In this document: piece after piece, positions 1-7,477 of the stretch
Numbering within the stretch: the stretch's first letter is position 1
Layout: each line of letters starts with the position of its first letter
NCBI GenBank assembly: GCA_963719165.1
Contig: CAVRAV010000001.1
Span: 744,001 to 808,000, forward strand
Source: JAOUEA01 sp963719165
GTDB taxonomy: Bacteria > Actinomycetota > UBA4738 > HRBIN12
Reading direction: 5' to 3'
DNA length: 64,000 nt
Notes under the pieces: generated by a model
Database searches by the model: none
What the model was told of the DNA's origin: nothing
What the model saw: the letters and a program-made list of their open reading frames with translations, nothing else
Translations under genes and position numbers: made by a program

Positions 1-570
1 GCCATCCAGCTGCAATGGGAGTACTTCGAGAACGCGCGCAAGTTCGTGGAGCGCTTCGATGACACCCCCGAGAACCATGAGGTGCTCGCACGCTGGGAGT
101 CGGTGCTCGGCACCCTGGAGACCGATCCGTTCTCGCTCCACGGCCAGTTGGATTGGGTGGCCAAGTACCGCCTGGCCGCGGCGTATCGAGAACGCGACGC
201 GCTGGCGTGGAGCGATGCGAAGCTGCGGGCGATCGATCTGCAGTATCACGACGTTCGCCGCGATCGCGGCCTGTATCACCGCCTGGCGTCCTCGGGCAAG
301 GTCGAGCGGCTCGTCACCGACGCCGAAGTGGACGAGGCCATCATGGAGCCGCCGGTGGATACCCGAGCGTATTTCCGTGGCAGGTGCATCTCCCGCTACC
401 CCGAGGCCATCGCCGCCGCCTCCTGGGACTCACTGATCGTGGACACGGGTGCCGACGCGCTGCAACGCATCCCGATGCGCGAGCCGTTGCGGGGGACGAA
501 GGAGCACGTCGAAGGGCTGCTGGCCCAGGCGGAGAACGCCGCGGCCCTGGTGCGCCTCCTCGAGGGTTGA
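1..570 (+). CDS. dop: Pup deamidase/depupylase Dop, C-terminal part (5' end outside the window)
   Basis: This is the last 189 residues of a protein of the Dop/PafA carboxylate-amine ligase-like family. The reading frame is open from base 1, so the GTG at 46 is internal. The tail reads RIPMREPLRGTKEHV, which is the Dop-type ending, whereas PafA ends in CKDPFRSVDDRV as seen at 3.7 kb. HDVRRDRGLY near residue 85 is shared with PafA. Dop removes Pup from tagged proteins and can deamidate Pup-Gln to Pup-Glu. It lies directly upstream of pup, as in mycobacteria. The ATP-binding N-terminal half is not visible, so catalytic residues cannot be checked. Confidence 0.93.
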   Translation, partial: AIQLQWEYFENARKFVERFDDTPENHEVLARWESVLGTLETDPFSLHGQLDWVAKYRLAAAYRERDALAWSDAKLRAIDLQYHDVRRDRGLYHRLASSGKVERLVTDAEVDEAIMEPPVDTRAYFRGRCISRYPEAIAAASWDSLIVDTGADALQRIPMREPLRGTKEHVEGLLAQAENAAALVRLLEG

Positions 571-624
571 GGGCTCGGGCCCCCGACCGCCGCTACGATG
601 GTCGCACGGAAAGGAGCTACGCCC

Positions 625-828
625 GTGCCGCAGGAGCAAGAGCAGAAGAAGATCCAGAAGAAGGGTGGGGGAGCCGGAGACGACGCGGACGCCGGCCAGG
701 TGGAGGCGTCCTCGAAGGCAGCCGGACTCAAGGACGAGATGGACGACATCCTCGAGGAGATCGATTCGGTGCTCGAGGAGAACGCCGAGGAGTTCGTTAA
801 GAGCTACGTCCAGAAGGGCGGAGAGTGA
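625..828 (+). CDS. pup: Prokaryotic ubiquitin-like protein Pup, ending in Gly-Gly-Glu
   Basis: Pup is a small, largely disordered tag that PafA joins to lysines of target proteins to send them to the proteasome. I chose the GTG at 625 because GGAAAGGAG lies at 608-615, giving 67 residues, close to the family's roughly 64. A GTG/ATG start near 598 would put nine extra residues in front of the Shine-Dalgarno site. The N-terminal half is rich in Gln, Lys and Gly. The C-terminal half has the acidic coiled-coil that docks on the ATPase (DEMDDILEEIDSVLEENAEEF) and the tail SYVQKGGE. Because the genome encodes GGE and not GGQ, no deamidation is needed before ligation. Its TGA overlaps the GTG of prcB. 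Confidence 0.97.
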   Translation: MPQEQEQKKIQKKGGGAGDDADAGQVEASSKAAGLKDEMDDILEEIDSVLEENAEEFVKSYVQKGGE

Positions 829-1625
829 TCGAGCCCGCGCGAGGCCCGCTCGGCGCCCCCGCCTTCGGCGCGAACCCCTCGTTCGTCGATCTGCTGCGAC
901 AGGAGCGCCCCGAGCGTCTGCGCCAGCTACAGGGTGCGGTGTCCGCCGAGGTGGCCACCCTGCCCCATGGGACAACGGTGCTGGGCGTGAAGTACGTGGA
1001 CGGGATCATCCTCGCCGGCGACCGGCGGGCCACCTCCGGCTACTCCATCGCCGACGATCGCATGCGCAAGGTGTTCGCGGCCGACGACTACTCCGCGATC
1101 GCCATCGCTGGAGTGGCGGGGATGGCCGTGGAGATGGTCAAGCTCTTCCAGCTGGAGCTCGAGCACTACGAGAAGATCACGGGCGACCGCCTCTCCCTGG
1201 AGGGGAAGGCCAATCGTCTGGCGGAGTTGATCAGGCAGAATTTCCCGATGGCCATGCAGGGCCTCGTGGTCGTTCCGCTCTTCGGCGGTTTCGACCATCG
1301 GCGGGAGGAGGGGCGGATCTTCCACTACGACGCGACCGGCGGGCGCTGGGAGGAACACGACTACCAAGCGACCGGCTCGGGAAGCGCCTCCGCAAAGAAC
1401 TCGCTGAAGAAGACCTGGAAGCCCGGTCTCAGCCGGACCGATGCGCTGCGCGCGACCGTGGAGGCGCTCCTGGACGCATCGGAGGACGACGTCGCCACGG
1501 GCGGGCCGGATCCCCATCGGCGGATCTATCCCATCGCCCTGGTCGTGACCGCCGACGGTGCCGAAGAGGTCCCCGAAGACGAGGTCGCCGCGGCCGCCGC
1601 GGCGGTCATCGAGGAGCGCGCATAG
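825..1625 (+). CDS. prcB: 20S proteasome beta subunit PrcB
   Basis: PrcB is the catalytic subunit of the 20S core, an N-terminal nucleophile threonine protease. The precursor has 266 residues. Residues 1-49 are a propeptide that ends in LPHG, followed by TTVLGVKY, so Thr50 should become the new N-terminus and nucleophile. The conserved lysine-region equivalent GDRRATSGY and the GSGSASA loop are present. The GTG start at 825 sits inside the pup stop codon (GTGA), so the two are translationally coupled. prcA follows with no gap after the TAG at 1623-1625. Confidence 0.96.
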   Translation: MIEPARGPLGAPAFGANPSFVDLLRQERPERLRQLQGAVSAEVATLPHGTTVLGVKYVDGIILAGDRRATSGYSIADDRMRKVFAADDYSAIAIAGVAGMAVEMVKLFQLELEHYEKITGDRLSLEGKANRLAELIRQNFPMAMQGLVVVPLFGGFDHRREEGRIFHYDATGGRWEEHDYQATGSGSASAKNSLKKTWKPGLSRTDALRATVEALLDASEDDVATGGPDPHRRIYPIALVVTADGAEEVPEDEVAAAAAAVIEERA

Positions 1626-2313
1626 ATGTCCTTCATGCCGTACGTCGCGCCCGAACAGATGATGAAGGACCGCTCGGAGTACGCCCACAAGGGCATCGCG
1701 CGCGGTCGATCCGTCATCGGCCTCGAGTACGTCGGACGGGCTCCTGTTCATCGCCGAGAACCCATCGGCAACCCTGCACAAGATCAGCGAGATCTACGAC
1801 CGCATCGCCTTCGCCGGCGTGGGCAAGTACAGCGAGTTCGAGGAGCTCAGGATCTCGGGTATCCGCCTCGCGGACATGCGAGGCTTCTCCTACGGGCGCG
1901 AGGATGTGAAGGCGCGAGACCTCGCGAACGCCTACTCGCAAGCCCTCTCGGCGATCTTCACGCAGCAGATGAAGCCGTACGAGGTGGAGGTCCTCGTGGG
2001 CGAGGTCGACGGCGATGCGGCCGGCACGGCGCTGTACCACGTCCTGTTCGACGGCTCCGTCACCGACGAGCACGATTTCATCGCGATCGGCGGCCACGCG
2101 GAGGATCTCGCGGAGACGTTGAAGTCGCGATTCGAGGAGGGCTGGGACCTCGCGACCGCCGTGAAGACGGCCGCGGAGGTCCTGGGCTCGCCGGACGGCC
2201 GCACCATCGCCGCCGAGGCCGTCGAGGCCGGGGTCCTGGACCGCCGACGTGGGCAACGGCGCAAGTTCCACCGGCTCGAGGGCGGCGAGGTCGCCCAGAT
2301 CCTGGGCAGCTGA
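1626..2313 (+). CDS. prcA: 20S proteasome alpha subunit PrcA, interrupted by a +1 frameshift
   Basis: PrcA forms the outer, gating rings of the 20S core. The protein starts MSFMPYVAPEQMMKDRSEYA, the conserved alpha-subunit beginning, and keeps the family sequence as far as GLEYV at about residue 36. There the zero frame leaves the family pattern. If base 1734 is skipped (GTC-G-GAC becomes GTC GAC) the frame continues DGLLFIAENPSATLHKISEIYDR and stays open to 2313. The repaired protein has 228 residues, about the normal length. Without the skip, translation ends at 2345 with an unrelated tail. All other residues look conserved, so this is either a one-base sequence error, a recent mutation or a recoding site. 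Confidence 0.88.
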
Positions 2314-2342
2314 TCGCTCCCGCCGTTCGAACACCCGGGCCG

Positions 2343-2348
2343 TAGGCT
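2343..2348 (+). promoter_or_regulatory. Putative -10 box of a leaderless pafA promoter
   Basis: TAGGCT lies 7 bases before the pafA ATG at 2356, which would place the transcription start at or next to the start codon. I see no convincing -35 box and no Shine-Dalgarno site. The same arrangement recurs at other genes in this window. Confidence 0.45.
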
Positions 2349-2355
2349 GTCGGCC

Positions 2356-3714
2356 ATGGACCGGCGGATCTTCGGCCTGGAGAACGAGTACGGGGTCACC
2401 TGCACCTTCCGCGGGCAACGGCGCCTCTCGCCCGACGAGGTCGCGCGCTACCTCTTCCGTAGGGTCGTGCATTGGGGCCGGTCGTCCAACGTCTTCCTCG
2501 AGAACGGGGCGCGCCTGTACCTCGACGTCGGTTCGCACCCCGAATACGCCACCCCGGAGTGCGACGCCATCGAGGAGCTGGTGGCGCACGACAAGGCCGG
2601 TGAGCGGATCCTCGAAGGGCTCTTAGCCGCGGCGGAACTGCGCTTGCACGAGGAGGGGATCTCGGGTCAGGTCTACCTCTTCAAGAACAACACGGACTCC
2701 GCGGGGAATTCGTACGGATGCCACGAGAACTATCTCGTGGCGCGCCACGGCGAGTTCGCGCGCATGGCCGACGTGATGATCCCGTTCTTCGTCACACGGC
2801 AGATCTGGTGCGGTGCGGGGAAGGTGCTGCACGGGCCGCGCGGCGCGCAGTTCTGTATCAGCCAGCGAGCCGAGCACATCTGGGAGGGCGTATCCAGCGC
2901 CACGACGCGGAGCCGGCCCATCATCAACACCCGCGACGAGCCCCACGCCGACGCCGAGCGGTTCCGCAGGCTGCACGTGATCGTGGGCGACTCCAACATG
3001 AGCGAGCACACCACGTTCATGAAGACTGGCATCACCGACCTGGTGCTTCGCATGGTGGAGGCCAACACCGTGATGCGCGACCTCTCGCTCGAGAATCCCA
3101 TCCGGGCGATCCGCGAGATCAGCCACGACACCACGTGTACGCGCACGATCAAGCTCGCGAACGGCCGGGAGCTCACCGCCCTGGAGATGCAGACCGACTA
3201 TCTGGAGAAGACCGAGCGCTTCATCGAGCGACGCGGTGGTGACGAGGTCGCCAAGACCCTGCTTCGCGAGTGGCGCGACGCCCTGGAGGCGCTGGAGTCC
3301 GGGCGCCACGACCGGCTCGAGCGCAAGATCGACTGGGTCACGAAGCGGCTGCTGATCGAGCGCTACATGGCCAAGCACGACCTCGCCCTTGCGTCCCCCC
3401 GCGTGGCGCTCCTCGACCTCGCCTACCACGACGTGAACCGCGATCGGGGTCTCTACTACCTGCTGGAGCGTGGCGGGAAGGTAGACCGCGTCGTGACCGA
3501 ACAACAGGTGAGCCGCGCGATGCGCGAGCCCCCCCAAACCACCCGGGCGAAGCTGCGCGGTGATTTCATCCGGCAGGCCAAGGCGAAGCGCCGCGACTAC
3601 ACCGTCGACTGGGTGCACCTGAAGCTGAACGATCAGGCGCAGCGCACGGTCCTGTGCAAGGATCCGTTCCGCAGCGTGGACGATCGGGTGGACCAGCTCA
3701 TCGCCCACATGTGA
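2356..3714 (+). CDS. pafA: Pup-protein ligase PafA
   Basis: PafA uses ATP to join the C-terminal glutamate of Pup to substrate lysines. The protein has 452 residues, the usual full length. It begins with RRIFGLENEYGVTCTF (Glu9 in the nucleotide/Mg site), then GARLYLDVGSHPEYATPEC with Asp57 at the catalytic base position, FKNNTDSAGNSYGCHENYL, and the conserved end VDWVHLKLNDQAQRTVLCKD. It follows prcA by 42 bases. There is no Shine-Dalgarno site; a TAGGCT -10-like box 7 bases upstream suggests a leaderless message. Identification is secure, and the protein is clearly distinct from Dop at the window's left edge. Confidence 0.98.
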   Translation: MDRRIFGLENEYGVTCTFRGQRRLSPDEVARYLFRRVVHWGRSSNVFLENGARLYLDVGSHPEYATPECDAIEELVAHDKAGERILEGLLAAAELRLHEEGISGQVYLFKNNTDSAGNSYGCHENYLVARHGEFARMADVMIPFFVTRQIWCGAGKVLHGPRGAQFCISQRAEHIWEGVSSATTRSRPIINTRDEPHADAERFRRLHVIVGDSNMSEHTTFMKTGITDLVLRMVEANTVMRDLSLENPIRAIREISHDTTCTRTIKLANGRELTALEMQTDYLEKTERFIERRGGDEVAKTLLREWRDALEALESGRHDRLERKIDWVTKRLLIERYMAKHDLALASPRVALLDLAYHDVNRDRGLYYLLERGGKVDRVVTEQQVSRAMREPPQTTRAKLRGDFIRQAKAKRRDYTVDWVHLKLNDQAQRTVLCKDPFRSVDDRVDQLIAHM

Positions 3715-3739
3715 GCGGCCGAGGCGGGCCGTCCAACCC

Positions 3740-4105
3740 TCAGCGGTTCGCGACGACCACGAGGATCGCGGCGACGGCCAGCACGATGGTCGCCACGCCG
3801 ATCCCGATGGCGGACGTATCCTCGAGCGGACCGAACGCCCCTTGCGCGAGCCCCGCCGAAACCTGTCGGAGCCGCCTGATCCCGAGCACGACCATCGCCA
3901 CGCCGAGCACGCAGAACCCCGTCCCGAGCGCGACGTAGGGCCACGCCGCCCCACCGCCGAAATCCGGGAGGAATTTCGCGACGCCCAGTCCAACGGCGAC
4001 GGACGTGAGCCCCGAGCGCAGCCACGCGAGGTAGGTCCGCTCGTTCGCGAGATGCGTGCGTCGCGTGGCGTCGATACGCTGCGGGTTGGGCGTCGGGTCG
4101 CTCAC
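3740..4105 (-). CDS. DUF202 (YidH-like) small membrane protein
   Basis: A 121-residue protein with the DUF202 signature RTHLANERTYLAWLRSGLTSVAVGLGV near its N-terminus, followed by a total of three hydrophobic segments: about residues 28-42, 53-77 and 94-119. The family is widespread and its function is unknown. I chose the GTG at 4105 because the family starts just before this signature; the longer open frame upstream overlaps the neighbouring gene and is Arg/Pro-rich shadow. It is read against pafA and converges with it, 25 bases after the pafA stop. No clear ribosome site is seen. Confidence 0.82.
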   Translation of the reverse strand: MSDPTPNPQRIDATRRTHLANERTYLAWLRSGLTSVAVGLGVAKFLPDFGGGAAWPYVALGTGFCVLGVAMVVLGIRRLRQVSAGLAQGAFGPLEDTSAIGIGVATIVLAVAAILVVVANR

Positions 4106-4137
4106 GAGTCCATGGTGGCACAGCGCGCGGGGGCGGC

Positions 4138-4752
4138 CTAGGACCCCATCGGGTCGCGCCAACGCCGGTTGCCGGCCACGAGGCGCCCGGCGAGCACCCC
4201 GGCGGCGCCCGCGGCCAGTGCACGCCAGCGATCCTCGGGCGGCCGGACACCCCGCGCGGCGAGTTCCTCGAACGCCGGGGAGCCGTCGACCTCGACGAGC
4301 TGATGCCGTGCTTCGAGGGCGGCCGAGCGCAGCTGATCCCACAGGTCGCGACGCTCATCTTCGTCCGCGATCGAGGGGACCGCCACGTCGAGATCCCGCA
4401 GCTCGAGGTTCCCCAGGAGTCCAAGGCTTGCGTCGGAGATCAGGGGGCCGCGCGGGCCGGCAAGCATGCCCAGGACGGGAAGGGCGCGGCCGCCGAGCTC
4501 CGCCACGAGGTTGAGCGCGGCGATCAACCGGGGCGCGGGAAGGACCGCGACGGTCAGCTCCGCGCCCTGCGCTGCCGCGGCCGCAAGGGCGACGGCGTTG
4601 GGATCGGTGAGCCGGAGGGCCTTCACGTCCCGGCCGGCTCGCCTCATCCCCGCGCGAACCACGTCCAGCAGATCGGCGCCCGCGAACAGCACGACCGGCA
4701 TCTGGCGAAGGTTCGTGGGCCGAGCGGGTCGCGTTCGCGGGTCCACGGGCAT
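4138..4752 (-). CDS. Conserved-looking hypothetical protein, 204 aa
   Basis: I do not recognise the family. The first part, RQMPVVLFAGADLLDVVRAGMRRAGRDV, followed by alternating hydrophobic strands (ELTVAVLPA, RALPVLGML) and Ala-rich helices, suggests an alpha/beta fold like a receiver or Rossmann domain, but no catalytic motif is visible. There is no signal peptide. The ATG at 4752 was chosen because the open frame upstream of it overlaps the divergent pafB gene. The start codons of the two divergent genes are 22 bases apart, so their promoters must overlap. The DUF202 gene follows after 32 bases and is probably co-transcribed. Confidence 0.6.
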   Translation of the reverse strand: MPVDPRTRPARPTNLRQMPVVLFAGADLLDVVRAGMRRAGRDVKALRLTDPNAVALAAAAAQGAELTVAVLPAPRLIAALNLVAELGGRALPVLGMLAGPRGPLISDASLGLLGNLELRDLDVAVPSIADEDERRDLWDQLRSAALEARHQLVEVDGSPAFEELAARGVRPPEDRWRALAAGAAGVLAGRLVAGNRRWRDPMGS

Positions 4753-4760
4753 CACGCGGA

Positions 4761-4766
4761 TATGAT
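4761..4766 (+). promoter_or_regulatory. Putative -10 box for pafB
   Basis: TATGAT lies 8 bases before the pafB ATG (4775). There is no Shine-Dalgarno site, so the message is probably leaderless or nearly so. On the other strand the same bases lie just upstream of the divergent gene at 4752. Confidence 0.45.
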
Positions 4767-4774
4767 GCCGCACG

Positions 4775-5737
4775 ATGGCAGGTGGAGACCGCGCGGAGCC
4801 GCTGGAACGACTGTTGAACCTCGTCGGCCTCTTGCTGGAGACCAAGCAACCGCTCACGTTCGAAGAGATCCGGACCACCCTCGAGCCCTACGGGCAGGAG
4901 AAGGCCGAGACCGCGAAACGGATGTTCGAGCGCGACAAGGACCTGCTCCGCGACTACGGGGTGCCGCTCGAGCTCGTTGACATCGACGCATGGGGGACCG
5001 AGCAGGGATACCTGATCCCCAAGGACCGCTACTACCTCCCGGAGATCGCCTTCACCCCCGAGGAGCTCGGCGCCCTCCTCGTGGCGGCACAGAGCGGAGG
5101 CGAGAACACCGTCGCGGAATCGGGCGCGCGCAAGCTGCTCTACGGGGCGGATGGGGGCGTTCTGGCGGGGCTCGCCGGGGGTCCGCTCGCCTCGGGCTCC
5201 GACGCGCGCAGCGCACTGGTCCTGGCCGTCGCGAGCGCGGTGAGCGATCATCGCAGGATCGGATTCGGCTATCGGACCTCACACGGCCAGGACGCGATGC
5301 GCGACGTGGACGCGTTCGCGATGGTGTTCCGGGGCGGACATTGGTACCTCGTGGGCCACGACCGTGAGCGTGACGACATCCGCGCCTTCCGGCTGTCTCG
5401 ATTCACCGCCGAGCCCGTCGACCGAGGGGAGGCGGCATCGGCCCCGGAGGGCTTCCGCGCCGCCGACCACGTCGAGGCCGGTCCCTGGGCGGCCGTCGGA
5501 GAAGATCGCGCTCGGGTCGCGTTCGCCCCGGAGGTCGCATGGTGGGCGACCGGATCGCTCGCGGGCGCGTCCGTGGAGGCGGAGCGGGCCGACGGATGGG
5601 CCGTCGCGACGATCCCCTTCGCCGACGAGGGCGCCCTCGCCGCGCTCGTGCTGCAGTTCGGACCCGATGCCGAGGTGCTCGAACCGGGTTCCCTGCGCGA
5701 CGAGATCCGTCGTCGCCTCGAGGCGGCACGTGCCTGA
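4775..5737 (+). CDS. pafB: WYL-domain transcription factor PafB
   Basis: PafB and PafC together activate the LexA/RecA-independent DNA-damage response in mycobacteria. The 320-residue protein has an N-terminal winged-helix region (about 8-70; RMFERDKDLLRDYGVPLE is typical), then the WYL domain with the diagnostic W190-Y191-L192 in GGHWYLVGHDRERDDIRAFRLSRF, and a C-terminal WCX-type extension after about 240. pafC starts inside its last codons, so the two are coupled. In M. tuberculosis the order pafA-pafB-pafC-tatA-tatC-helY is the same; here two minus-strand genes interrupt it after pafA. Confidence 0.92.
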   Translation: MAGGDRAEPLERLLNLVGLLLETKQPLTFEEIRTTLEPYGQEKAETAKRMFERDKDLLRDYGVPLELVDIDAWGTEQGYLIPKDRYYLPEIAFTPEELGALLVAAQSGGENTVAESGARKLLYGADGGVLAGLAGGPLASGSDARSALVLAVASAVSDHRRIGFGYRTSHGQDAMRDVDAFAMVFRGGHWYLVGHDRERDDIRAFRLSRFTAEPVDRGEAASAPEGFRAADHVEAGPWAAVGEDRARVAFAPEVAWWATGSLAGASVEAERADGWAVATIPFADEGALAALVLQFGPDAEVLEPGSLRDEIRRRLEAARA

Positions 5738-6704
5738 GCGGCGCAGGACGGTGCCCAAGACGCGGGAGCGTCTGGGCAGGATGCTCGTGATCGTCCCCTA
5801 CCTCGTGCGGCATCAGGGCGCGGCGCTCCACGAGGTGGCGGCCCTCTTCGACCTCCCGCCCGACCAGCTTCGTCGCGATCTTGACCTCTTGTTCATGTCG
5901 GGTCTTCCGCCGTACGGGCCGGGCGATCTCATCGACGTGGAGGTCGACGAGGACGAACACATCTGGATCACGATGGCCGATCATTTCTCCCGACCGCTGC
6001 GGCTCACGCGCAGCGAGGCCCTGTCCCTCTACCTGCGTGGGACGGAGCTCGTCGCCACGCCCGGGCTGCCCGAGGCGCCCGCCCTCGCCAGTGCCATGGG
6101 CAAGCTGCGCGACGAGCTCGGACCGGAGATCCTCGGCGACGCGGGATCCCGGATCGAGACCACCGTGGCTGGCGCCGTTCCCGAGCACCTGGACCTGTTG
6201 CGGCGAGCCGCTGCTTCGCATGAGGCCCTGCGGATCGAGTACTACGCGCCTTCCACGGGGGCCTGGACCACCCGCACGATCGAGGCGGAGGAGATCTTCG
6301 CGAACCTCGGCAACTGGTACGTCGCCGCTTGGGACACGGGCACGGACGCCGAGCGGCTGTTCCGGGCCGATCGGATCCGGTCGGCCACACCCACCGGGTC
6401 CAGGTTCGCTCCCCGCGGGCTCGAGGGCGTGGGCCGATCGCTGTACACGCCGGGTCCCCAGGACCTTCTCGTGCGCCTTCGGCTGCGGCCCTCCGCGCGA
6501 TGGATCGCGGAGTACTACACCAGCGTGGATCCCTCCGAACGAGCGGATGGGAGCCTCGAGGTGACCCTGCCGACGACGAGATTGGGATGGGTCGCGCGGC
6601 TGCTCCTGCGGGTCGGTAACGAGGCCGAAGTGGTGGATCCCCCGGAGCTCCGGGGCGAAGTCGGAGCGCTGGCCGAGCGCACCCTCGAGCGCTACGAGAG
6701 CTGA
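5730..6704 (+). CDS. pafC: WYL-domain transcription factor PafC
   Basis: The partner of PafB, 324 residues from the GTG at 5730, which overlaps the pafB stop by 8 bases; a GTG at 5751 is the alternative. Residues 10-60 form the winged-helix part (LVRHQGAALHEVAALFDLPPDQLRRDLDLLFMSG). The WYL domain carries the pattern LGNWYVAAWDTGTDAERLFRADRI, where the Leu of WYL is Val, and the C-terminal part (LLVRLRLRPSARW...VARLLLRVGNEAEVVDP) is the WCX region. Expected role: transcription activation after DNA damage together with PafB, probably sensing a nucleic-acid ligand. The much longer frame starting at 5364 is pafB shadow. Confidence 0.9.
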   Translation: MPERRRTVPKTRERLGRMLVIVPYLVRHQGAALHEVAALFDLPPDQLRRDLDLLFMSGLPPYGPGDLIDVEVDEDEHIWITMADHFSRPLRLTRSEALSLYLRGTELVATPGLPEAPALASAMGKLRDELGPEILGDAGSRIETTVAGAVPEHLDLLRRAAASHEALRIEYYAPSTGAWTTRTIEAEEIFANLGNWYVAAWDTGTDAERLFRADRIRSATPTGSRFAPRGLEGVGRSLYTPGPQDLLVRLRLRPSARWIAEYYTSVDPSERADGSLEVTLPTTRLGWVARLLLRVGNEAEVVDPPELRGEVGALAERTLERYES

Positions 6705-6750
6705 GCGGCAGGTGGTCAACTTGGGGTAGTCCCGTTCGCCGTGGGGGGGC

Positions 6751-6778
6751 TCAAGTCTGGACAAGACCCCACCGATAG
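6751..6778 (+). promoter_or_regulatory. Promoter-like site resembling a FliA/WhiG (sigma-28 family) target
   Basis: TCAAGTCT at 6751-6758 and ACCGATAG at 6771-6778 match the sigma-28 pattern TAAAGTTT ... GCCGATAA, with 16 bases between TCAA and ACCGATAG, where 15-16 is usual. It lies 10 bases before the start of the zinc-ribbon gene. The matching half-site CTCAAGTCT recurs at 28.9 kb in front of the secreted CAP protein. The sigma factor itself is not in this window. Confidence 0.5.
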
Positions 6779-6788
6779 CTCGGGAGAG

Positions 6789-7157
6789 ATGACAACCATC
6801 CGGACGACTTGCCCCCGATGCGGCGAAGTGGACATGGGTCCCGACGCCATCGTCCTCTCCGTCCGTCAGAACGGCCGGGAGGGGAGCTATCGGTTCACCT
6901 GCCCCAGCTGCAGCGACGACGTCGAGAAGCGGGCCGACCGCAAGATCGTGGCCTTGCTGGTCTCGGCGGGCGTCGACATCGACCAGGGCGAGGGTGCGAT
7001 GGGTCACCCGGAGCTGTTCGACGAGGACGAAGACGACCCGCGAGGGTCCCTCCCGCCCGGCCCCGCCTTCTCGATCGACGACGTCATCGAGTTCCACTAC
7101 CTCCTGGAGGACGATTGCTACATCCAGGAGTTCCTCGCGTCCAGCGGCGGCGCCTGA
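6789..7157 (+). CDS. Small zinc-ribbon protein
   Basis: A 122-residue acidic protein. Its start MTTIRTTCPRCGEVDMGPDAIVLSV and CPSC about 30 residues later give two CxxC pairs, a zinc-ribbon-like metal site. The C-terminal half is acidic (LFDEDEDDPRG) and ends in a helix-rich tail. I recognise it only as a type of small conserved actinobacterial protein; no function is known to me. The ATG at 6789 is preceded by GGGAGAG; the frame's earlier ATG at 6741 lies within the promoter-like region. It sits between pafC and the Tat genes. Confidence 0.75.
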   Translation: MTTIRTTCPRCGEVDMGPDAIVLSVRQNGREGSYRFTCPSCSDDVEKRADRKIVALLVSAGVDIDQGEGAMGHPELFDEDEDDPRGSLPPGPAFSIDDVIEFHYLLEDDCYIQEFLASSGGA

Positions 7158-7197
7158 GGCTCGACGAGGAGACGCGAGGTGGCCCCGCTCCCTCGTG

Positions 7198-7203
7198 TAG
7201 CAT
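7198..7203 (+). promoter_or_regulatory. Putative -10 box, leaderless arrangement
   Basis: TAGCAT stands exactly 6 bases before the ATG at 7210, with no Shine-Dalgarno site, so transcription probably begins at the start codon of the next small gene. Confidence 0.4.
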
Positions 7204-7209
7204 CGCCGG

Positions 7210-7434
7210 ATGAGCGCGTGGATCCTCGTGTGGTTCATCATCTTCGTCCTCGGCACCCTCGCGCTGATCGCGTTCTCGATCGGCCTCGGTCGCGAAGTGC
7301 TGCTGCTCGGCAGGACCGCCAAACGGGCCCAGGACGAGTTGCAGCCCATGGTCTCTCAGATCTCGCAGGCCGGCGGGCGCGCCGCCGCGGTCGCCGGGAA
7401 CCTCAAGGCGCCGTCGCGCAAGCAGACCTCCTGA
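7210..7434 (+). CDS. Small single-pass membrane protein, 74 aa
   Basis: Residues 3-27 (AWILVWFIIFVLGTLALIAFSIGL) form one membrane segment. The rest is a short, amphipathic, Lys/Arg-containing tail (GRTAKRAQDELQPMVSQ) likely in the cytoplasm. It resembles the small anchored proteins with TatB-like topology found beside tat genes, but it lacks the TatA/B Phe-Gly hinge, so I do not call it a Tat component. It is followed by tatA after 43 bases. The frame has the genome's usual GC-rich third positions and a leaderless-type -10 box. Confidence 0.65.
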   Translation: MSAWILVWFIIFVLGTLALIAFSIGLGREVLLLGRTAKRAQDELQPMVSQISQAGGRAAAVAGNLKAPSRKQTS

Positions 7435-7477
7435 CCCCTCCTCGACGGTAGAATCGTTCGGGTATCGGCTATCGACC

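Noticed and set aside
1626..2345. Calling prcA a pseudogene
   Set aside because: A single base explains the break and the rest of the gene and operon is conserved, so I kept it as a gene with a frameshift.
6741..6788. N-terminal extension of the zinc-ribbon protein (start at 6741)
   Set aside because: Those bases hold the promoter-like site, and GGGAGAG directly precedes the ATG at 6789.
5403..7349. 648-residue minus-strand open frame
   Set aside because: Antisense to pafB, pafC and the zinc-ribbon gene; no recognisable domain.
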